This document shows positions 3,509-7,165 of a stretch of 7,165 nucleotides of DNA, piece after piece. Both the position numbers and the translations under genes were made by a program. The stretch covers positions 1-7,165 of the forward strand of contig CAMIVJ010000133.1 in the NCBI GenBank assembly GCA_946401765.1, given 5' to 3'. Position 1 is the stretch's first letter, and each line of letters begins with the position of its first letter. Source of the stretch: an uncultured bacterium. Its GTDB lineage: Bacteria; Verrucomicrobiota; Kiritimatiellia; RFP12; UBA1067. The notes under the pieces were generated by a model, which saw only the letters and a program-made list of their open reading frames with translations, was not told where the DNA came from and searched no databases.

Positions 3509-5881
3509 TTAGAAATCGTAGCCGATAGAGAAGGAGAACACCTTCTCATCCACATCCTCGTCGGGGTCAACCACGGGAACCGCGAAGTCGAGGCGTATGG
3601 GGAACGACTCGAGGTCGAGGCGCAGGCCCAAGCCAACCGACCAGCAGAACCAGTCCATGTCGAGGTCGAATTCGTCCTCGCCCACGCTGCCGAGGTCGCT
3701 GAAGAGCGCAACGCGCACGATGGAGATCACGGGCACCGAGTACTCCATGTTCATGCACCACGAGGTGCGTCCGCCCCAGGGAATGTACCTGCCGTGCTTG
3801 TTCTCGCGCGCATAGACGCGCGGCGCGATCTCGCGGAAGTCCACGCCGCGGATCGACTTAGAGCCGCCGAGGAAGAGCCTGTCGTAGATAGGCAGGCCGC
3901 CGCTGAAGTCGTCCACCGTCTCGCCCCGCAGGCCGATGTGGAACACGTGGCCGTACTTCTTCCAGACGGGGAAGTGGTGCCTGTAGTTGAAGCCCGCGCG
4001 CCAGTAGTTGTTGTCGCCGCCAACAATGTCGCCGTAGATGCGCGCGGTGTGGCCGCGCGTGGGGAACAGGGGCCTGTCGAGATTATCGTGGCGCCAGTAA
4101 ACCTCGAAGGGAATCTCCACGCTGTCGTCGTACTTGTGCTCCTCCTCCTTGAGGGCGCGCCATTCGTCGTCGTCCGTCTTCGGGTTGTAGAACATGCGCC
4201 TAGACACGTCGTCCATCTGCACCAGCTCGACGGCGAGCGAGAAGCCGATGCGGCCGAACGCCTCCCACGTGGGCCAGAACTTGACGGGGTAGTTGAGCCC
4301 CACCGAGGCGCCATTGCGGATCACGTCGTAGTCGTCGAACCAGCGCTGGCGGCGATAGACCGCCACGTCGAGCTCGAGCTCGCGGTCGAGGAACCACGGT
4401 TCGGTGAACGACGCCTCGTAAGTCTGCACGCGCGGACCTGCCTGCACGACGATGCGTCCCTTCTGGCCTGCGCCGCGGAAGCGCCACGGGCTGAAGAGGT
4501 CGAAGTTGATCTCGCTGATCTCCACCTGGCCGAACACGGAGCTTTCGGTGCCCGCGCCGATGCCGATGAGGAAGTTGCCCGTGTTGCGCTCGGTGACCTC
4601 GTACACGAGATTGCGCTTCTCGGGCTGGCCGTCCTTAGCCTCGCCGCCATCCACCTTCTCGAGGTAGTAGCGCACGCGCTCGAAGTAGCGCAGGCTCTCG
4701 AGGCGCCTCTTCGCCTTCTCGGCCCTGTCGGCAAGCATCGGATCGCCGGGCGAGAGGCGTATCTCGCGCGTGATCACCTTGTCCATCGTGTAGTCGTTGC
4801 CGCGCACCTCCACCTTGTTGATCGTCACGGGCACGCCCTCCTTCACGGCGAACTCCACGTCGATCGTCTGGGGATCGTCCGCACGCGGGAACTTGCGGTA
4901 TTCCACATGCGTATCGGTCAGGGCCGACTTGCCGGAGCCGCAGAACACCTCGATCTCGCGCGCGGCCGCGGCGAGGGCGGAAACGCCGGCCACCTCGCCC
5001 GTCTTTATGCTCGTTGCCGACTTGAGAACGATGTCGGCCGGATACGCCTTCACGCCCGTAACGGAAAGCGTGCCCACCGTGTACTTGGTGCCCTCCTTCA
5101 CTTCGAAGGTGCGAACCGTGCGGCCCTTCTCGTCCTTGCCTAGCTTTGGAAAGTCCACCGTCGCATCGAGGAAGCCGTTGTCGCGGTAGAAGGCCTGCAC
5201 CTTGTCGCGCGCCTCGGCGAGGTCCTTGTCGCTTGCAGGGTCGCTGTTGAACCAGCCCATCGGGTTCCACCACGGGTAGTTGCCGAAGGTGGCGCGCAGC
5301 TCGGAGGCCTTGAACGACTCGTTGCCATCGAAATCGTACGACTCCACCACCACGCGCTCGCCTTCGTCGATCTCCATGGTCACCGTCACGAAGCCGTCAA
5401 GCCCCTCGACAGGCGTCACCACGGGATTGACCTTGACGTTGGGGAAGAACTTCTTCTTGTACTCTTCGGCGATGTTCTGCGCGGCGGCGGCGATCTCCTG
5501 CTCTCCGTACGGATAGCCGTCCTTGAGCTTGGAGAGCTTGCCGATCTTGCCTTCGTTCCAGTACTCGCATCCGCTCACGAGCACCGGTCCGCGCAGACGC
5601 ATCTTGCGCTTCACGACGTACGTCACCTCCACGCCGTCCACGCCCTCCGCCACTTTCACGGTTATGTTGTCGAACGCGCCCGTGTCGCGCAGCGCCCGCA
5701 GGTCGCGCTGGCACTGCGTGGGGTCGTATTCGTCGCCGGCCTTCACCTGGCACTGCGCCCACGCGTCGCCCAGCCCATCCGTGCCGCCGTCGGGATACTT
5801 CACCGCAACCGATGCCACCTTCGCGGCGTCCGCCGCAAGGATGCCCATCAGAGCAGTGGTCGCAAGAATCAGTCGTCTCAT
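3509..5881 (-). CDS. bamA: Outer-membrane beta-barrel assembly protein BamA (Omp85)
   Basis: 790 residues from ATG 5881. BamA is the core of the BAM complex that folds beta-barrel proteins into the outer membrane. Residues 1-19 are a signal peptide (ADA before A20). Five POTRA-like domains follow, at about 21-92, 93-173, 177-270, 275-365 and 368-455; the fifth contains INKVEVRGNDYTMDKVITREI and ends LRYFERVRYYLE. The remainder is the Omp85 barrel, starting near TERNTGNFLIGIGAGT. The loop-6 motif reads GGSKSIRGVDF where most members have (V/I)RG(F/Y). The protein ends FSFSIGYDF, the aromatic C-terminal signal of outer-membrane barrels. A longer frame opens upstream (ATG at 5938 or 5908), but that sequence overlaps or abuts the glgP end, lacks a signal peptide at its start, and the best ribosome site favours 5881. 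The gap to glgP is 34 nt. Confidence 0.95.
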   Translation of the reverse strand: MRRLILATTALMGILAADAAKVASVAVKYPDGGTDGLGDAWAQCQVKAGDEYDPTQCQRDLRALRDTGAFDNITVKVAEGVDGVEVTYVVKRKMRLRGPVLVSGCEYWNEGKIGKLSKLKDGYPYGEQEIAAAAQNIAEEYKKKFFPNVKVNPVVTPVEGLDGFVTVTMEIDEGERVVVESYDFDGNESFKASELRATFGNYPWWNPMGWFNSDPASDKDLAEARDKVQAFYRDNGFLDATVDFPKLGKDEKGRTVRTFEVKEGTKYTVGTLSVTGVKAYPADIVLKSATSIKTGEVAGVSALAAAAREIEVFCGSGKSALTDTHVEYRKFPRADDPQTIDVEFAVKEGVPVTINKVEVRGNDYTMDKVITREIRLSPGDPMLADRAEKAKRRLESLRYFERVRYYLEKVDGGEAKDGQPEKRNLVYEVTERNTGNFLIGIGAGTESSVFGQVEISEINFDLFSPWRFRGAGQKGRIVVQAGPRVQTYEASFTEPWFLDRELELDVAVYRRQRWFDDYDVIRNGASVGLNYPVKFWPTWEAFGRIGFSLAVELVQMDDVSRRMFYNPKTDDDEWRALKEEEHKYDDSVEIPFEVYWRHDNLDRPLFPTRGHTARIYGDIVGGDNNYWRAGFNYRHHFPVWKKYGHVFHIGLRGETVDDFSGGLPIYDRLFLGGSKSIRGVDFREIAPRVYARENKHGRYIPWGGRTSWCMNMEYSVPVISIVRVALFSDLGSVGEDEFDLDMDWFCWSVGLGLRLDLESFPIRLDFAVPVVDPDEDVDEKVFSFSIGYDF

Positions 5882-5887
5882 GGCTTT

Positions 5888-5893
5888 CTCCTT
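5888..5893 (-). promoter_or_regulatory. Ribosome binding site that fixes the bamA start
   Basis: AAGGAG on the minus strand is 6 nt before ATG 5881. That ATG begins the signal peptide MRRLILATTALMG, so it is preferred to the in-frame ATGs at 5908 and 5938. Confidence 0.8.
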
Positions 5894-5915
5894 GGTTTTC
5901 AGATTCATCCGCTCT

Positions 5916-7165
5916 CTAGATCTCCGCGTTGAAGTCAACCGCCTTCACGTGCCAGATGTCGCGCGCGTACTCCGCCACGGCGCGGTCGCTTGAGAACCTG
6001 CCGGAGCGGGCGATGTTCACCAGCGACATGCGGTTCCACTTCGTCTTGTCGCGGTACGTGGCGTCCACGCGGTCCTGCGCCTCGCAGTAGGCGCGCAGGT
6101 CGGCGAGCAGCATGTAGTAGTCGTTGTACTCGATGAGCGAGCGCACGATCGGGTCGAAGATGCCGGGCTGCATCAGCGAGAACACGTTGCGGCGGATCAT
6201 GTCGATCGCCTGGCGGATCTCGGGGTCCTTCTCGTAGTAGCTCTGCGAAATGTACGATGGCCGCAGGCGCGCCACGTCCTCGGTGCGAAGGCCGAAGAGG
6301 AACATGTTCTCGTCGCCGATCTCCTCGTTGATCTCAACGTTCGCGCCGTCGTAGGTGCCGAGCGTGAGGGCGCCGTTGACCATGAACTTCATGTTGCCGG
6401 TGCCGCTTGCCTCGGTGCCGGCGAGCGATATCTGCTCGCTCACCTCGGCGGCGGGCATGATCTTCTCCGCAAGCGACACGCGGTAGTCCGGCAGGAACAC
6501 CACCTTCAGCCTGCCCTTCGTGCGAGGATTGTCGTTCACCACGCCGGCGATGCCGTGGATGAGGCGGATGATGAGCTTCGCCATGTGGTAGCCCGGCGCG
6601 GCCTTCGCCGCGAAGATGAAGACGCGCGGCAGCGGATCGTACGAGGGATCGGCGAGAAGCCTGTTGTAGAAGATGATGATGTAGAGCGCGAGGAGAAGCT
6701 GGCGCTTGTACTCGTGAAGGCGCTTCACCTGCACGTCGAAGATCGCCGCGGGATCGAGCGTAACGCCGAGCGTGTCGTGCACGTACTTCGCGAGCACGCG
6801 CTTGTTGGAGCGCTTGATGCGCGCGAGGCAGTCGAGGAACGCCGCGTCGTCAGCGCGCTCTTCGAGCCTGCGCAGCTGCGAGAGGTCGGTTATCCACTCG
6901 GGGCCGATCGCCTCTGTGACGAGCTGCGCCAGCGGCGGATTGGCCTTCAGAAGCCAGCGGCGCGGCGTGATGCCGTTCGTCACGTTGTGGAAATGGTCCG
7001 GCATCAGCTCGTAGAAGTCGTGGAAGAGGCGCGTCTTGAGGATCTCGGTGTGCAGCTGGGCGACGCCGTTGACGCTGGAGGACCCTATGATGGCGAGGTT
7101 GGTCATGCGCACGTAGCGCTCGCCGCCCTCGTCGATGAGCGACATGCGCGCGAGACGGTCCTGGT
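5916..7165 (-). CDS. glgP: Glycogen/starch/maltodextrin phosphorylase (GT35), C-terminal part
   Basis: A 5'-truncated gene: the open frame continues to the right edge with no start needed, leaving 415 codons, about half of a typical 800-850-residue enzyme. The family releases glucose-1-phosphate from the non-reducing end of alpha-1,4-glucans using pyridoxal phosphate. Family sequence is continuous: RMSLIDEGG, AIIGSSSVNGVAQLH, TNGITPRRWL, FDVQVKRLHEYKRQLL, KAAPGYHMAKLIIRLI, YRVSLAEKIMPAAEVSEQIS, and ASGTGNMKFMVNGAL with the PLP-binding Lys (codon 6387-6389). The C-terminus SGRFSSDRAVAEYARDIW is normal, so the gene is intact at this end. An ATG at 7145 (start of MSLIDEGG) is internal, not the true start. 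It is cytoplasmic, in glycogen catabolism. The stop is 34 nt before bamA, so the two may share a transcript. Confidence 0.95.
   Translation of the reverse strand, partial: QDRLARMSLIDEGGERYVRMTNLAIIGSSSVNGVAQLHTEILKTRLFHDFYELMPDHFHNVTNGITPRRWLLKANPPLAQLVTEAIGPEWITDLSQLRRLEERADDAAFLDCLARIKRSNKRVLAKYVHDTLGVTLDPAAIFDVQVKRLHEYKRQLLLALYIIIFYNRLLADPSYDPLPRVFIFAAKAAPGYHMAKLIIRLIHGIAGVVNDNPRTKGRLKVVFLPDYRVSLAEKIMPAAEVSEQISLAGTEASGTGNMKFMVNGALTLGTYDGANVEINEEIGDENMFLFGLRTEDVARLRPSYISQSYYEKDPEIRQAIDMIRRNVFSLMQPGIFDPIVRSLIEYNDYYMLLADLRAYCEAQDRVDATYRDKTKWNRMSLVNIARSGRFSSDRAVAEYARDIWHVKAVDFNAEI

Noticed and set aside
3794..5143. Plus-strand open frame of 449 codons opposite bamA
   Set aside because: The bamA frame has unmistakable POTRA and barrel sequence; this frame is a low-complexity Ala/Val/His/Arg-rich shadow with no start signal.

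Overview
The window looks like chromosomal DNA from a GC-rich Gram-negative bacterium. It carries BamA (Omp85), a Skp/OmpH-type periplasmic chaperone, and Sec-exported proteins. The large secreted beta-sandwich/fibronectin-like protein and the style of the BamA and Skp proteins suggest the PVC group (Kiritimatiellota, Verrucomicrobiota or Lentisphaerota). That placement is an inference from overall character; no rRNA or marker phylogeny is available here.

Layout, left to right. (1) Positions 1-1366, minus strand: the first 455 residues of a large exported protein that runs off the left edge. It has a signal peptide, a beta-sandwich region, and what looks like a fibronectin type III domain split by an inserted module. 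(2) 1404-1664, minus: a small Cro/C1-type helix-turn-helix regulator, 37 nt upstream of the secreted-protein gene and probably co-transcribed with it. (3) 1665-1832: a compact control region with a sigma70-like promoter whose spacer holds a perfect 6-bp-arm palindrome. A second, similar site lies exactly 70 bp away and a further inverted repeat overlaps it. (4) 1833-2288, minus: a small exported protein made almost wholly of 21-residue tandem repeats. (5) 2423-2899, plus: a Vsr-type mismatch endonuclease, the only plus-strand gene. Its promoter is bracketed by a perfect 11-bp inverted repeat, and its 3' end runs through a cluster of three hairpin/palindrome sequences. (6) 2910-3488, 3509-5881 and 5916-7165, all minus: skp/ompH, bamA and the C-terminal half of glycogen phosphorylase. 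They are spaced 20 and 34 nt apart and read in the order glgP, bamA, skp.

How they fit together: BamA inserts beta-barrel proteins into the outer membrane and Skp escorts unfolded barrels across the periplasm, so the bamA-skp pairing is functional. The glgP coupling is positional and metabolically unrelated. The HTH gene, its candidate operators and the downstream secreted protein form a plausible self-regulated surface-protein unit. The vsr gene appears to be an orphan single-gene insertion, since no cytosine methyltransferase is visible in the window. No tRNA, rRNA, CRISPR, IS element or transposase was seen, and no gene-free stretch exceeds 170 bases.
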